From Bacteroidota bacterium (GTDB lineage Bacteria; Bacteroidota; Bacteroidia; Chitinophagales; Chitinophagaceae), in contig JAUZOE010000005.1 of the NCBI GenBank assembly GCA_030706605.1, forward strand, positions 1 through 64,000: a stretch of 64,000 nucleotides of DNA. Reading direction: 5' to 3'. This document shows, piece after piece, positions 18,458-28,509 of this stretch. Under the pieces are notes generated by a model that saw only the letters and a list, made by a program, of their open reading frames with translations, was not told the origin of the DNA and made no database searches. The number at the start of each line of letters is the position of its first letter. The first letter of the stretch is position 1. The position numbers were made by a program, and so were the translations under genes.

Positions 18458-19453
18458 TTAAGGAGTTTTCACTTCAAACGATTTTGGATAAGTGCAATCC
18501 AATAACTTCGCTCCACCTTTTTCACGAATCCAGGTCTCAAATTCCCTTTTTCCTTCTTTCAATACAATGACTCTCCCACCAGAAACCGGATCATCCTGCC
18601 TAACTATTTTCGAAGCCCTGCCATATGCCAACGCGATGTTATGATAATCGATGATATAATCATTGTAATGGTCGTGCCCGACAAATGTGCCCATCACATC
18701 ACCACATTGAAGCATTGCTGCAAACATTCCACTATTGATATCAGGGGAAGACACTCTTTCTCTTTTCTCTCCAAACCGTATTGCTGCTGAGTCGTTCCAG
18801 GCCAGGTTGTATTCTGGTAAAGGAATATGAAAAAAAGCCACTGCTGGCAAAGGTTTTCCTCCATTCTTATGAGTATATTCACTGCTTTTCTGACGATACC
18901 AATCAATCTGCGAAAAATCGAACCAGCCATACCCTTTTACCGTAGGTTCTAATGTACTGTAGGAATTAGAATCCATGCAATACAAAAGGGCTTCCGGTTT
19001 TTTTGATTTTCCGTAAACAGGCAAAACAAAATTTGTTCCGCTAATAATTGCGCCATCCTTTTTATTCAGGCATAAAGGAAGACTTTCAACAAGTTCTGCC
19101 AGTTTTTTCCGAGAAACATTATGCTCTGCATCGTGATTCCCAAATACAACTACCCAAGGAAGATTTTCTTTTTTAAAAAGATCGACAAAAAGCTGGTAAG
19201 CCTTTTCGGGATCATCCTGAGTTATAACATCTCCTGTTAATATTGCTAAATCAGGTTTTTCAGTTTCAATAATCTTCTGCAGAAGTTCAAAAATATCGAG
19301 GTTCTGATTTTTCGACATATCCACATGTGTATCGGTAAACTGAACAATCTTAAATTCACCATCCTTATTGAATTTTAGCCGGACTCCTTTTTGTGCCTGT
19401 ATAGAAAAACTTAGAATGAAAAGAATCAGGAAACTATAACCAAACTTCTTCAT
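18458..19453 (-). CDS. Exported calcineurin-like metallophosphoesterase
   Basis: The 331-residue product has a signal peptide (MKKFGYSFLILFILSFSIQA). All binuclear metal-site motifs are visible: FTDTH (D41, H43), TGD (D75), FGNHD (N106, H107), FFHIPLPEY, and FVGHDHYND. It resembles secreted phosphodiesterase/phosphatase-type enzymes of Bacteroidota. It starts 3 bp after the 607-residue phosphoesterase gene, so the two are surely co-transcribed. The pair probably removes phosphate from the substrate handled by the propeller-toroid proteins, but this is inference. Confidence 0.9.
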   Translation of the reverse strand: MKKFGYSFLILFILSFSIQAQKGVRLKFNKDGEFKIVQFTDTHVDMSKNQNLDIFELLQKIIETEKPDLAILTGDVITQDDPEKAYQLFVDLFKKENLPWVVVFGNHDAEHNVSRKKLAELVESLPLCLNKKDGAIISGTNFVLPVYGKSKKPEALLYCMDSNSYSTLEPTVKGYGWFDFSQIDWYRQKSSEYTHKNGGKPLPAVAFFHIPLPEYNLAWNDSAAIRFGEKRERVSSPDINSGMFAAMLQCGDVMGTFVGHDHYNDYIIDYHNIALAYGRASKIVRQDDPVSGGRVIVLKEGKREFETWIREKGGAKLLDCTYPKSFEVKTP

Positions 19454-19456
19454 AGC

Positions 19457-21280
19457 TTATTTTTTAATCAAAAATGAGTCAATCACCTTATTGTCAGAAT
19501 TTACGGCTTGGAAACTCAATGTACTTCCATCAATTTTTACATATTGATACAAGTCTCCATGGAAATCACGCACGGCTGCATAAGATTCCTCCGGATGTTT
19601 TTCCGGGATGGTAGGAATTCCAATAGATTCGACATAAGCCGTTCCCTTATTATAAGACTTGACAACTTTTCCTCCCTTCATTGGTTTTGAACGCATGTAA
19701 TAATGAATATGGCCATTCATTACCATATCTACATGGTATTTGTCGAAAATCGGCACCCAGGCTGCCTGAATGTCGTAATACGGTTCATCCCAGTTATAAG
19801 GCGGAAAATGGAACATCGCAAACTTCCAGGTGGCATCACTATTTTTAAGCTGATCTTCAATCCACACTTTTTGCGAATCAATGGAAGCTGTGGATTCAAT
19901 CATCAGGAAAAGAGCATTTTTATACTTGAACGAGTAAGTGTGTTCCTCATGTACGCCAACCGGAGCATTTTTCGGATAACTGAACAACTCGCGATACATC
20001 CATGCTCCCAGCCCCTGGCGTGTGTCGTGATTACCGATCACTGCCATTAACGGCTTCCGGCAAATCACATCTTTGGTGAAATGAAAAAGATCATCCCACT
20101 GATCACGATGCAATCCTTCGCTAACCAGGTCGCCTGCAATAGAATAAAATGCCGCGTCCGGATGTGTCTGATAGGCAAGGTTATACAATTTGGTTAGTGT
20201 GGGCGAATGGTGTGTATCACCAGTCCAGATGAATGAAAATGAGCTATCCGGGGCTGCTGTTGAAAATGTATAATTTTCTGACCAGTTGGTTTGCGGCGGT
20301 ATTTGATACTCATAAGTTGTTCCCGGTTTTAAATTCCGGAGTTGTGCTGTAAAACGGTTGATATACCTATCATTCATCAGATCACGATCTTCCATCCGGT
20401 ATTTTTCGGCAGAAACTGAATCAAAAGTATTTGAGCCTTTTTCCCTGTAATGTACCATCCCGACCTCAACAGTGGTATCTGTCCGCCATTGGATATCAAT
20501 ACTGTTTGATGGATCAGAACTCCAGGTCAGCATAACCTGGTCGGGTGTTGATGAAGATGGATAAACTGTTTTACGAAAAGCCCCTACCAAATGTGATTCA
20601 GTTCCCCTTCCACGGACAGTTGTGAGTAATTTTTGACCTTTCATGTCATCCGGTACATTCATCAATACCAGCTCCGTCCAATCGTGATAAGTAAATGCGC
20701 TATCCTTTAATACTCCAACATACTGACCCGCAGGAAAGAAATTGGTAAATTCAAGTTGATCATTTTTATTTTGAGGGGCAACAGAAACAAAATAATGCAG
20801 CGTATAATCTGCAAAGCCATTTACTCCTAATCCTACATGCCCGGCATTAAACTTTTTCTGCCACACTTCGTACGTTATCTCCTCGTTTTTCATGGTTTCA
20901 CCAGTCTTCACAAATCCGGTAGGAACCAACCAAAACGGCACATCTTTTTGCTCTGTGCTTCGCATAACCGAAACCACCACAGGCACATTTACATCGAACA
21001 TCCAATGTTTGGTTGCCAGTACCTGTTTTTCCTGATCAGTAAACAAATCCATAACCTGGTCGTTGGTCAGTGAGTCTAACTGTTTTTCACTCATGGTTTT
21101 GTAAAGCCGGGTAATGGTATGATCCATTACTTCCTTTACAGTGTTTTCCGGAATACTATTATTAGTACATGAAATAAATGTTGTTGCAAAAAACAAAACG
21201 AGAATAACTAATAAACTTAAAAAGTTATTTTTGTTCCTATTAAGTTGCCTGCCAGGATTATTCTTTATTACTTTAATCAT
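19457..21280 (-). CDS. Purple-acid-phosphatase-like lipoprotein metallophosphoesterase
   Basis: The 607-residue protein has a lipoprotein signal (LFFATTFISC). Residues ~240-345 look like the Fn3-type N-terminal domain of purple acid phosphatases (TPDQVMLTWSSDPSNSIDIQWRT, LKPGTTYEYQIPP). The catalytic domain follows: FIWTGDTHH, SIAGDLVSEG, VIGNHDTRQG, FHFPPYNW and MNGHIHYYM. In true purple acid phosphatases a Tyr follows GDxx and ligates Fe(III). Here the sequence is GDLVSEG without Tyr, so it is a PAP-like relative rather than a canonical purple enzyme. About 200 residues before the Fn3 domain are unassigned. First of a tight pair with the gene at 18458-19453. Confidence 0.85.
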   Translation of the reverse strand: MIKVIKNNPGRQLNRNKNNFLSLLVILVLFFATTFISCTNNSIPENTVKEVMDHTITRLYKTMSEKQLDSLTNDQVMDLFTDQEKQVLATKHWMFDVNVPVVVSVMRSTEQKDVPFWLVPTGFVKTGETMKNEEITYEVWQKKFNAGHVGLGVNGFADYTLHYFVSVAPQNKNDQLEFTNFFPAGQYVGVLKDSAFTYHDWTELVLMNVPDDMKGQKLLTTVRGRGTESHLVGAFRKTVYPSSSTPDQVMLTWSSDPSNSIDIQWRTDTTVEVGMVHYREKGSNTFDSVSAEKYRMEDRDLMNDRYINRFTAQLRNLKPGTTYEYQIPPQTNWSENYTFSTAAPDSSFSFIWTGDTHHSPTLTKLYNLAYQTHPDAAFYSIAGDLVSEGLHRDQWDDLFHFTKDVICRKPLMAVIGNHDTRQGLGAWMYRELFSYPKNAPVGVHEEHTYSFKYKNALFLMIESTASIDSQKVWIEDQLKNSDATWKFAMFHFPPYNWDEPYYDIQAAWVPIFDKYHVDMVMNGHIHYYMRSKPMKGGKVVKSYNKGTAYVESIGIPTIPEKHPEESYAAVRDFHGDLYQYVKIDGSTLSFQAVNSDNKVIDSFLIKK

Positions 21281-21432
21281 GATTTTTTTGTAAAAACTAC
21301 ATTATTCAAAGTTTCCCCGAGACTGCTTTTTTTTAACAGCGTCCAATAAACTATATTAAAATTCTATAAAAAAGAAATATAAATGGCTACTCTTGCTTCG
21401 CAGCAAAATCTTCCATCGCAAAAGAAGCTTAT

Positions 21433-23643
21433 CTATTTTTTAGGTGAACTAATCACATTCAGATAGCGGCCCATCCAATAAGGCAATAGCCAAATATCGC
21501 CTGCACTATATTCAGACCGACCTCCACCATTTTCGTCAAGTTCAAAGCGATTGGCATTATGTCGGTTAATAGGCAGTTCATCTGGTGGCAAAACCTCTTT
21601 TATAGTCTGGTTTCTGAAATTTTCCGGAATGAACTCAATATCTTTCCGTTGGCTGTTTTTTTCAGTCCAGTTTATCAAATCAAGCGGATATTCCTGCAGG
21701 TACCATATAGCTTCTTTCAAATCAAAATCTTTTGTTCCTGTTAATGCAGTCATAATATCCCAAAGCCCTTCTTTTTCAGGGCGCTCAATTTTCCAATGAT
21801 CAATGATGGCTTTTTTAAAATCAGCTTTCAGGGTATCATTCAGCGCATATCGATACAATCCCCAGTAACCACAGAAATACATTTCGTCATCCGAATGATT
21901 CCATCCGTCTGACAATCTTTTGCTTAATTCATCAGCATTATCAGGTGCATGACCAATTGTTGCCATTGGCCGCATTAAGTTTTTCAAATATCCCTTTTCG
22001 TTCATCAGGTAAAAAGCAGCTTTCTTATATTTCTCCTTTTTGGTAAAATGATAGGCTGTCTGAAGCATAGCAATAATGTTAGAGGAATTAATCTTACGGT
22101 CACCTATATTTTCAGGGCGTGCATTTACATAATCAGGATTCCACTTACCCCATTGTGTTGGTTTGCCATTCCAGTCTATCATATAAAAATCGTTTTTGAC
22201 AATAGTTGACATCAATGTATCTATCAATATGATGGCTTTATTGCGGATTTCAGGAACATGAACCAATTCGGCAATTGCCCCAAGTGCAAAAATGTGCCCA
22301 ATGGCTTCATCACTGCTGGTGGTTGATTTCCAGTCCCATTCCGGATCTTCGGCCCTACGCCAGGGTTTGTCGTCATATTTGTAACCACGGCGCTCAAACG
22401 ATCTTGAAGGAAATCCGGGAATAGAATTGATGGTGTAAAGCCGTTCTATAGCATCCAGCGATTCCCGTACATTTTCCAATGCATCGGATGATTTGGTTAC
22501 AGCATAGCGAAATGTTTCGCCTGCCAGGTACATCGAAGTCCACAAACCATCATTATCAGAATCTTCCATGCTTCCGGTAGTTACATCACCATCCTTCATA
22601 TTGGAAACAGTAGCATTAAAACCCAGCCGGATGTGGCGATCGCGTACCTGTTTTTCAAAAAACATGGCTTTATCATACAAAGTCATTTTTTTAAAATATA
22701 TCTGCCCCAATCCTTCATTGGTCAGTATAAGTACTGAATTTTCAGGTCCCATGGCTATGCTCACCACCGTATCAGATGGAATCCAGCGTTTGGATGCGTA
22801 ATAATTAAATTTACCATCATTGCGAAGTTGCATAGCTCCCCATGTTGATCCAAACCAGAGTTCGCCATTAATCTGGCTAATGGTAGTTAAATCCGTCCAG
22901 GGCATTTTTTTCTGAATAGTGCCGATTTGTTTTTTTGTTTTTGCATCAATTTCGAAATAGCCATCTGTTGTTCCTACAATCAGTTTCCCGTTGGCAGGTT
23001 CGATACAGGTCAGATTATTTCCACTATACACTTTATTTATTTTCTTATTTGCAGGAGAAAAAGTGCTGATTGACTCACTCCCCAAAATCCAAAAGAGATT
23101 ATTGCCCTGATCGAATTTGATGTCTTTTACTTCTTCACCAGGAAGAGAGCCTTCCCACAATTGCTTTGAATCTTTCAGAAGATTCAAACTTTTACCATCA
23201 GAAATCAGGAAAGTAAAATCTTTACCTCCGGCAAAAATTTTAGCTTCAGGCATGGTATGCCTCGAAAATAACTTCCCGGCCCAGGCATTGCTTAATACGG
23301 CCTGGTTGTCAATATAAACCAACTGATTTTGATAAGTCTCTATTCCTGCAATTTTCTTGTCTGAAGTTTGTTTGTCCTGTACGTCAGTAACAAGAGTTCC
23401 TGGAAAAAGGAATTGACCGGCACGGGTACGTAGCAATCCCTTTGACGATAGTACCTGGATATAGCCGTTTCGGTCAGAAACAACTTTCAACAATTGTGCA
23501 TCTTTATCTGCATTTACAAATTTGATACTATAATCCTGTGTATAAAGATTATCCTGGTGTTCCGGGGTTTGGCTTTTTGATACAAGTGAAGCCCCTGTAA
23601 AAGCGAATACAAGGAACGCAATTTGTTGTATTTTCCGATTCAT
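21433..23643 (-). CDS. Secreted beta-propeller plus alpha-toroid protein (paralog 2)
   Basis: The 736-residue protein has a signal peptide (IAFLVFAFTGASLVSKSQ). Propeller blades fill residues ~40-315 (LWFGSTWGAMQLRNDGKFNY, YASKRWIPSDTVVSIAM). The helical C-terminal domain holds DSDNDGLWTSMYLAGETF (361-378), PEWDWKSTTSSDEAIGHIF (434-452), GKPTQWGKWNPDYV and HSDDEMYF. These match paralog 1 (15985-18291) motif by motif at lower overall identity. The invariant Asp/Glu positions make an enzymatic role likely. The family is unnamed as far as I know. Confidence 0.75.
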   Translation of the reverse strand: MNRKIQQIAFLVFAFTGASLVSKSQTPEHQDNLYTQDYSIKFVNADKDAQLLKVVSDRNGYIQVLSSKGLLRTRAGQFLFPGTLVTDVQDKQTSDKKIAGIETYQNQLVYIDNQAVLSNAWAGKLFSRHTMPEAKIFAGGKDFTFLISDGKSLNLLKDSKQLWEGSLPGEEVKDIKFDQGNNLFWILGSESISTFSPANKKINKVYSGNNLTCIEPANGKLIVGTTDGYFEIDAKTKKQIGTIQKKMPWTDLTTISQINGELWFGSTWGAMQLRNDGKFNYYASKRWIPSDTVVSIAMGPENSVLILTNEGLGQIYFKKMTLYDKAMFFEKQVRDRHIRLGFNATVSNMKDGDVTTGSMEDSDNDGLWTSMYLAGETFRYAVTKSSDALENVRESLDAIERLYTINSIPGFPSRSFERRGYKYDDKPWRRAEDPEWDWKSTTSSDEAIGHIFALGAIAELVHVPEIRNKAIILIDTLMSTIVKNDFYMIDWNGKPTQWGKWNPDYVNARPENIGDRKINSSNIIAMLQTAYHFTKKEKYKKAAFYLMNEKGYLKNLMRPMATIGHAPDNADELSKRLSDGWNHSDDEMYFCGYWGLYRYALNDTLKADFKKAIIDHWKIERPEKEGLWDIMTALTGTKDFDLKEAIWYLQEYPLDLINWTEKNSQRKDIEFIPENFRNQTIKEVLPPDELPINRHNANRFELDENGGGRSEYSAGDIWLLPYWMGRYLNVISSPKK

Positions 23644-23838
23644 TATTATTGGTTTAATTAATATATTTTAATATTTATTTTGAATAAAAGCTTCCCCGGG
23701 GTTATATAAACAAATTCTGGCAAGATGTAAAACCAAACTCAGTATGTTCTCTCCAATGTTTATTTTTCCGGTAACTAAAATTTCAATTTTTATCTTTATA
23801 TGTCTGAGTCAAAACTCCACTCTTTAATAATTGACAAC

Positions 23839-25569
23839 TCATTTTATTAAGTATCCATACTTTACAGCAGTCACATCGGCCCCCCATGTATTCGAACCAT
23901 AATAACCACTTGAACCTTCAACCCCAATGGCTATATCAATTTTTTTACCTTGATACATTATGCTTTTACCGGATTTATCTTTAAGGAATCCTGCCAATTC
24001 AACCCTTACTTCTACTTCTGAACCATCAGGTGAAAGAGCAATATTCATATCCTGGCTTGTTCCAGGAGTAACATCATGAGTAATAAAGCGCGAATTTCCC
24101 CGATTTATATATTCAGTTTTATAGCTTTTCCTTTTTATTCCATCCTTGCCTTTTTCTGAGTAATATGAAGGTCCCAATTTTAACTTCCCGCTCAGGACTT
24201 CTTTCTCTGCTCCTATTCCTGCAAATCCAAAAAATGTTTTTACAAACCGATTTCCTACAAACTCAAACTGAGCCTCACAATCGTCACCAATCGGAATTCC
24301 AAAATAACAGTTATCGTCTCTTGTAGGAACATATCCTGTTGCCGGATTGCTATCAACGTCAATAAAAGAATACCAATAATATCTTCCTCCCTTTCCTGTT
24401 CTACCATAAGCTCCGGCAACGCGTGAATATAGGTAAAGATATTTATCGTCATTTGTGATCTTAAATTCCAGGAGATCAGTATCCGGATTTTTAAAAAGAT
24501 AAGATACATAATCGCCCCTGCTGTCTGAAACTCCGGGGATATTTCTCCAATCCTGGAAATCACCATCAATGTTTATTGACCCGGGTTTATCTGGTGAATC
24601 GTAACTTAAATATTTCAACTCTTTATTTAAGCAGAGTTCCCCATTTTGAACCAAAATATTTTTGGAATAATTGCCTTGGAATGTAAGTGTAACAACTTTA
24701 CCATTCGCTGGTTGCACACAACCTTCATTCAATTCTGGTTGGTAACCTTCCCTGCTATCCGTTATTTCTGAATTTTTCAAATTACAATTGGCTACTTCTA
24801 TTTTTTTCCCATTAGAAATTAAATAAAGAACCAGTGAGGAACCGGCATCTTCATTTTTAATTTCAAAATCAGGTTTCTGCAATGGTTCACCCTGCTCTCC
24901 ATAAATCCTGAGCGGAAGGAAACTACTCTTACTCTGTTGAATCACCTTACCATCAGTAGGTAATATTCTAAAGAGTTTCCATTCAAAAGGATCGAAAACA
25001 ATTTGTTTTGCTGGTATATCCAATATTGGAAAATATTTCGAATCAACACCATTGAGTTCAGGAAGAAACCTACCCCGGCTATCAATCCTGCCAACAGGTC
25101 TTTCATTAAATTTTGCAGAATATCCACCAACAATTATACTATCCCCATCTTCGTAAACCCTGCCATCCCAAATTGGAGTAGCAATGTTGGCAGCATTTTG
25201 TTTGGTAATGGTATTTACATGAAAATCCAAATTCAATGGCCTGGCTGATCCTTTAGGGATATACTTCCCGTTTTCTTTAATAACGTCACTAAGTAAGTAA
25301 CTAACTGAAAAATATGGAGTAGATTCAAAATTGATGTTTTTCGGATATAGCCCATTCAATTTTAAAAATACTTTATGCGAAGTATTTCCGTTTGCATCTA
25401 AATAGAGCGACTGGATTTTTGTAATTTGTTTTTGAACAAAGGTTTTTGATTCATACAAATTGTTATTGGTCCAATTAACTTGTGCTATGGAAGTTCCGAT
25501 GACAAATAAATGCAACATAAATGTCATTAGAAATCTATGCATTCTAATATTAAAGACAGTCATAAGCAT
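23839..25569 (-). CDS. Exported protein with CBM9/DOMON-like C-terminal domain
   Basis: The 576-residue product has an N-terminal export segment. Starts at 25569 or at the in-frame ATG 25542 both lead into the LHLFVIGTSIAQ signal. Residues ~30-320 are unassigned beta-rich sequence. From about residue 330, IDGDFQDWRNIPGVSDSRGD followed by LLEFKITNDDKYLYLYSRV is typical of carbohydrate-binding family 9-like domains found on exported proteins. It then runs RYYWYSFIDVDSNPATGY and IAIGVEGSSGYYGSN. It is the first gene of the exported cluster and probably binds the glycan that the cluster processes. Confidence 0.7.
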   Translation of the reverse strand: MLMTVFNIRMHRFLMTFMLHLFVIGTSIAQVNWTNNNLYESKTFVQKQITKIQSLYLDANGNTSHKVFLKLNGLYPKNINFESTPYFSVSYLLSDVIKENGKYIPKGSARPLNLDFHVNTITKQNAANIATPIWDGRVYEDGDSIIVGGYSAKFNERPVGRIDSRGRFLPELNGVDSKYFPILDIPAKQIVFDPFEWKLFRILPTDGKVIQQSKSSFLPLRIYGEQGEPLQKPDFEIKNEDAGSSLVLYLISNGKKIEVANCNLKNSEITDSREGYQPELNEGCVQPANGKVVTLTFQGNYSKNILVQNGELCLNKELKYLSYDSPDKPGSINIDGDFQDWRNIPGVSDSRGDYVSYLFKNPDTDLLEFKITNDDKYLYLYSRVAGAYGRTGKGGRYYWYSFIDVDSNPATGYVPTRDDNCYFGIPIGDDCEAQFEFVGNRFVKTFFGFAGIGAEKEVLSGKLKLGPSYYSEKGKDGIKRKSYKTEYINRGNSRFITHDVTPGTSQDMNIALSPDGSEVEVRVELAGFLKDKSGKSIMYQGKKIDIAIGVEGSSGYYGSNTWGADVTAVKYGYLIK

Positions 25570-25836
25570 TTTATTTTAGTTTTAGTAAAAAAATAATTAT
25601 GAACAATATTTATATAACCCGGATATTTTTGTTTGTCTCCAGGATCTATATAAATAATACTTTGAATTTTAACTTTCGATAAATAATTATCCTGGTTTTC
25701 TTTAAAAAATCTTGACCAGAATTAATTAAGAATAAAAAATATTTTCTTCTGACTATATATTAATAACACTCTGTAATTCATATTGCAGAATTGACGGATT
25801 CAATTTTACATTATTTTTCCATTGTTTTTAAAATTA

Positions 25837-27219
25837 TCAATGCCCTTTTCCCCAACCGAACCAGTCATTCCCATTAGCAAAAAGCATTAGTGCGAGAAGA
25901 ATAACCATACCTACAATTTGCGCATATTCAAGAAATTTATCGCTTGGTTTTCTTCCGGTAATCATTTCTACCAATGTAAACACTACGTGGCCGCCATCCA
26001 AAGCAGGTATCGGCAAGAGGTTCATAAATGCCAATATGATTGAAAAGAAAGCCGTTATTTTCCAGAAGGCTTCCCAGTTCCAGCCGGTGCTGGGAAAAAT
26101 AGAGGCCATGGTTTTAAATCCACCAAGTCCTTTATAGGCACCCGTCTCAGGATTCAAAATCATTTTAAATTGCTGAATATAAAAACTCAACTGCTCACCA
26201 GTCTTTTTTACTCCTGCGGGAAAAGAGGCAAGCAAACTATATCTTTTTGTTTCCTGTTTAAAAATACCAAGGCTGTCATATTGATCACCAGTGAAACCAT
26301 TTAATCCAATTTTGCCACTGCTGTCTACTAATACTTTTATGGCAAGCAATTGCTGATTTCTTTCTACTGTCAGGAGTACTGAATCATCTTTTTTATTTTG
26401 CAAATATCCAGCCAGTTGATCAAAAAATGTAACCGGTGTGGAATCAACTTTCACAATTTTATCATAGCCTCTAAGCCCGGCAGTTTTTGCATTTGAAATT
26501 TCCTTTGAATCATAATCTCCTATGATAAGCGGAGTTCGCGGCATAATGAGCGTGCTGCGTTTTCCTTTTTTTTCTACCAACCGCTCAATCATATTTATCG
26601 GGATATTGATATTTTCCGTCTTCCCATCCCTTTCCACGGTAATCTGCTTTCCTAATAAAATTTTAGCAGGAATATCATCAAAGTATTTTACGGGCTCCCC
26701 ATTTACAGCTTCAATTTTATCACCATTTTTTAAACCAATATTATACATCAGGCTATCAGTAACCCAAATGCCATATTTAGCATTTTGAATCGGTAATTTT
26801 GTTTCGCCCCACGTGTACAATATCATAGCATAAATAAAAAATGCCAATAACACATTCATCGTTACGCCCGCCAGCATAATGATAAGTCGCTGCCACGCAG
26901 GTTTACTTCTGAATTCCCAGGGTTGGGGAGGTTGCGCTAATTGTTCTTTATCCATACTTTCATCTACCATACCGGAAATTTTCACATAGCCTCCCAAAGG
27001 AAGCCAACCAACTCCATATTCTGTATCACCCACTTTCTTTTTAAATATTGAAAACCAGGGATCAAAAAATAAATAGAATTTTTCCACACGACACTTGAAC
27101 CATTTCGCAGTGATGAAATGACCGAATTCATGTATGATTACTAAAATAGAGAGAGAAAAAATAAGGTAAGATGCCTGCAATCCTACTGCAGGCCAATTGA
27201 TTGATATTGCTAATGTCAT
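25837..27219 (-). CDS. rseP: RIP metalloprotease, site-2 protease family
   Basis: The 460-residue membrane protease has the zinc motif HEFGH at residues 30-34. The second conserved site near the C-terminus reads NLLPIPALDGGH. Central PDZ-like regions (LKNGDKIEAVNGEPV, AGLRGYDKIVKVDSTPV) and four hydrophobic segments fit RseP. Role: intramembrane cleavage of anti-sigma factors and signal-peptide remnants. It is the last gene of the arginine-dxr transcription unit, 67 bp after dxr, the usual Bacteroidota order. Confidence 0.95.
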   Translation of the reverse strand: MTLAISINWPAVGLQASYLIFSLSILVIIHEFGHFITAKWFKCRVEKFYLFFDPWFSIFKKKVGDTEYGVGWLPLGGYVKISGMVDESMDKEQLAQPPQPWEFRSKPAWQRLIIMLAGVTMNVLLAFFIYAMILYTWGETKLPIQNAKYGIWVTDSLMYNIGLKNGDKIEAVNGEPVKYFDDIPAKILLGKQITVERDGKTENINIPINMIERLVEKKGKRSTLIMPRTPLIIGDYDSKEISNAKTAGLRGYDKIVKVDSTPVTFFDQLAGYLQNKKDDSVLLTVERNQQLLAIKVLVDSSGKIGLNGFTGDQYDSLGIFKQETKRYSLLASFPAGVKKTGEQLSFYIQQFKMILNPETGAYKGLGGFKTMASIFPSTGWNWEAFWKITAFFSIILAFMNLLPIPALDGGHVVFTLVEMITGRKPSDKFLEYAQIVGMVILLALMLFANGNDWFGWGKGH

Positions 27220-27286
27220 ATTTTATCTAATCCGTATAATACGGTCTTAATTGTTTTTTAATTATTTCTTTTGAGTATAAACACAC

Positions 27287-28453
27287 TTACATTTTAACTA
27301 ATGAAGCCGCGAAATTACGAGCCTCGCCGTCGCTTTCAAAATAATCTGCCAGATTTGGCTTTTCTATATAAGTTATTGTTTGCATCGCTTTTTCTACCAC
27401 AGCAGTTATATCTAAAAACCCAATGCGGTTATTTAAAAAAGCCCACACGGCGATTTCATTGGCTGCATTCAAAATACAGGGCAGGTTTCCTCCTTTTTCT
27501 AAAGCCTGCATAGCCAGACTCAGGTTGCGAAATGTTTTTATATCAGGTTGTTCAAAAGTAAGGTTAGGTATTTTTCTAAATTCGGCTCTTGGACTATCGT
27601 TCTTAATACGATGAGGAAAAGTAAGTGCATATTGAATAGGTAGTTTCATATCTGGCAATCCCATCTGGGCTTTTATGCTGCCATCTTCAAACTGAACCAT
27701 ACTATGCACAATACTTTGAGGATGTATAACAACCTCTATCTGATCGGGTGTAAGATTAAAAAGCCATTTGGCTTCTATCATCTCAAGTCCTTTATTCATA
27801 AGGGTTGCAGAATCAACAGTAATCTTTGCTCCCATATTCCAATTAGGATGCTGAAGCGCATGATGTCTTTTTACATTGACTAAAAAATTAGGTTTTTTAC
27901 CAAGAAAAGGGCCACCGCTTGCCGTTAGTATTATCTTTTCAATTTTATTCCTGGTTTCACCAACAAGGCACTGAAAAATAGCTGAATGTTCACTATCAAC
28001 CGGAATAATAGGCACCCTGTTTTCCACTGCCAGTTGCATTACTATATCTCCGGCTACTACCAGGGTTTCTTTATTGGCCAACGCGATCGCTTTTCCTTTT
28101 TCAACAGCTTTTAAAGTGGGCTTTAATCCGGCAAAACCAACAATAGCCGCAATCATCATATCATACGTATCAAAATCAGCCACTTCTTCCAAAGCAGTAT
28201 TTCCTGTAAAAACTTTTATATCTTTTGAAAGAAGGGCAGATTTCACCCCTTCATATTTTTTTTCATCACCTATAACAACTGCATTGGGACTAAATTTGAG
28301 CGCCTGTTCAATAAGAAGCTTATCATTGGTTTGTGCAGTTAGTATTTCTACTTCAAACAAATCCGGATAAGCTTCAATTACCTTTAACGCCTGCGTTCCG
28401 ATAGATCCTGTGGAACCGAAAATCGCGATTCGTTTTTTATGGGATTCTGCCAT
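27287..28453 (-). CDS. dxr: 1-deoxy-D-xylulose 5-phosphate reductoisomerase
   Basis: At 388 residues it is the normal length. The NADPH motif GSTGSIGTQALKVI lies at the N-terminus. The conserved ANKETLVVAG, VDSEHSAIFQCL, TASGGPF and MNKGLEMIEAKWLF blocks are present, which hold the metal ligands and substrate loop. It catalyses the second step of the MEP isoprenoid pathway. It follows argH by 56 bp, so it is probably read from the arginine promoter unless an internal promoter exists. Confidence 0.96.
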   Translation of the reverse strand: MAESHKKRIAIFGSTGSIGTQALKVIEAYPDLFEVEILTAQTNDKLLIEQALKFSPNAVVIGDEKKYEGVKSALLSKDIKVFTGNTALEEVADFDTYDMMIAAIVGFAGLKPTLKAVEKGKAIALANKETLVVAGDIVMQLAVENRVPIIPVDSEHSAIFQCLVGETRNKIEKIILTASGGPFLGKKPNFLVNVKRHHALQHPNWNMGAKITVDSATLMNKGLEMIEAKWLFNLTPDQIEVVIHPQSIVHSMVQFEDGSIKAQMGLPDMKLPIQYALTFPHRIKNDSPRAEFRKIPNLTFEQPDIKTFRNLSLAMQALEKGGNLPCILNAANEIAVWAFLNNRIGFLDITAVVEKAMQTITYIEKPNLADYFESDGEARNFAASLVKM

Positions 28454-28509
28454 AATATTTGTTTATTAACAATATTAAAATGAGTTTTTATGGTACTCAG
28501 GTTGGCAAT

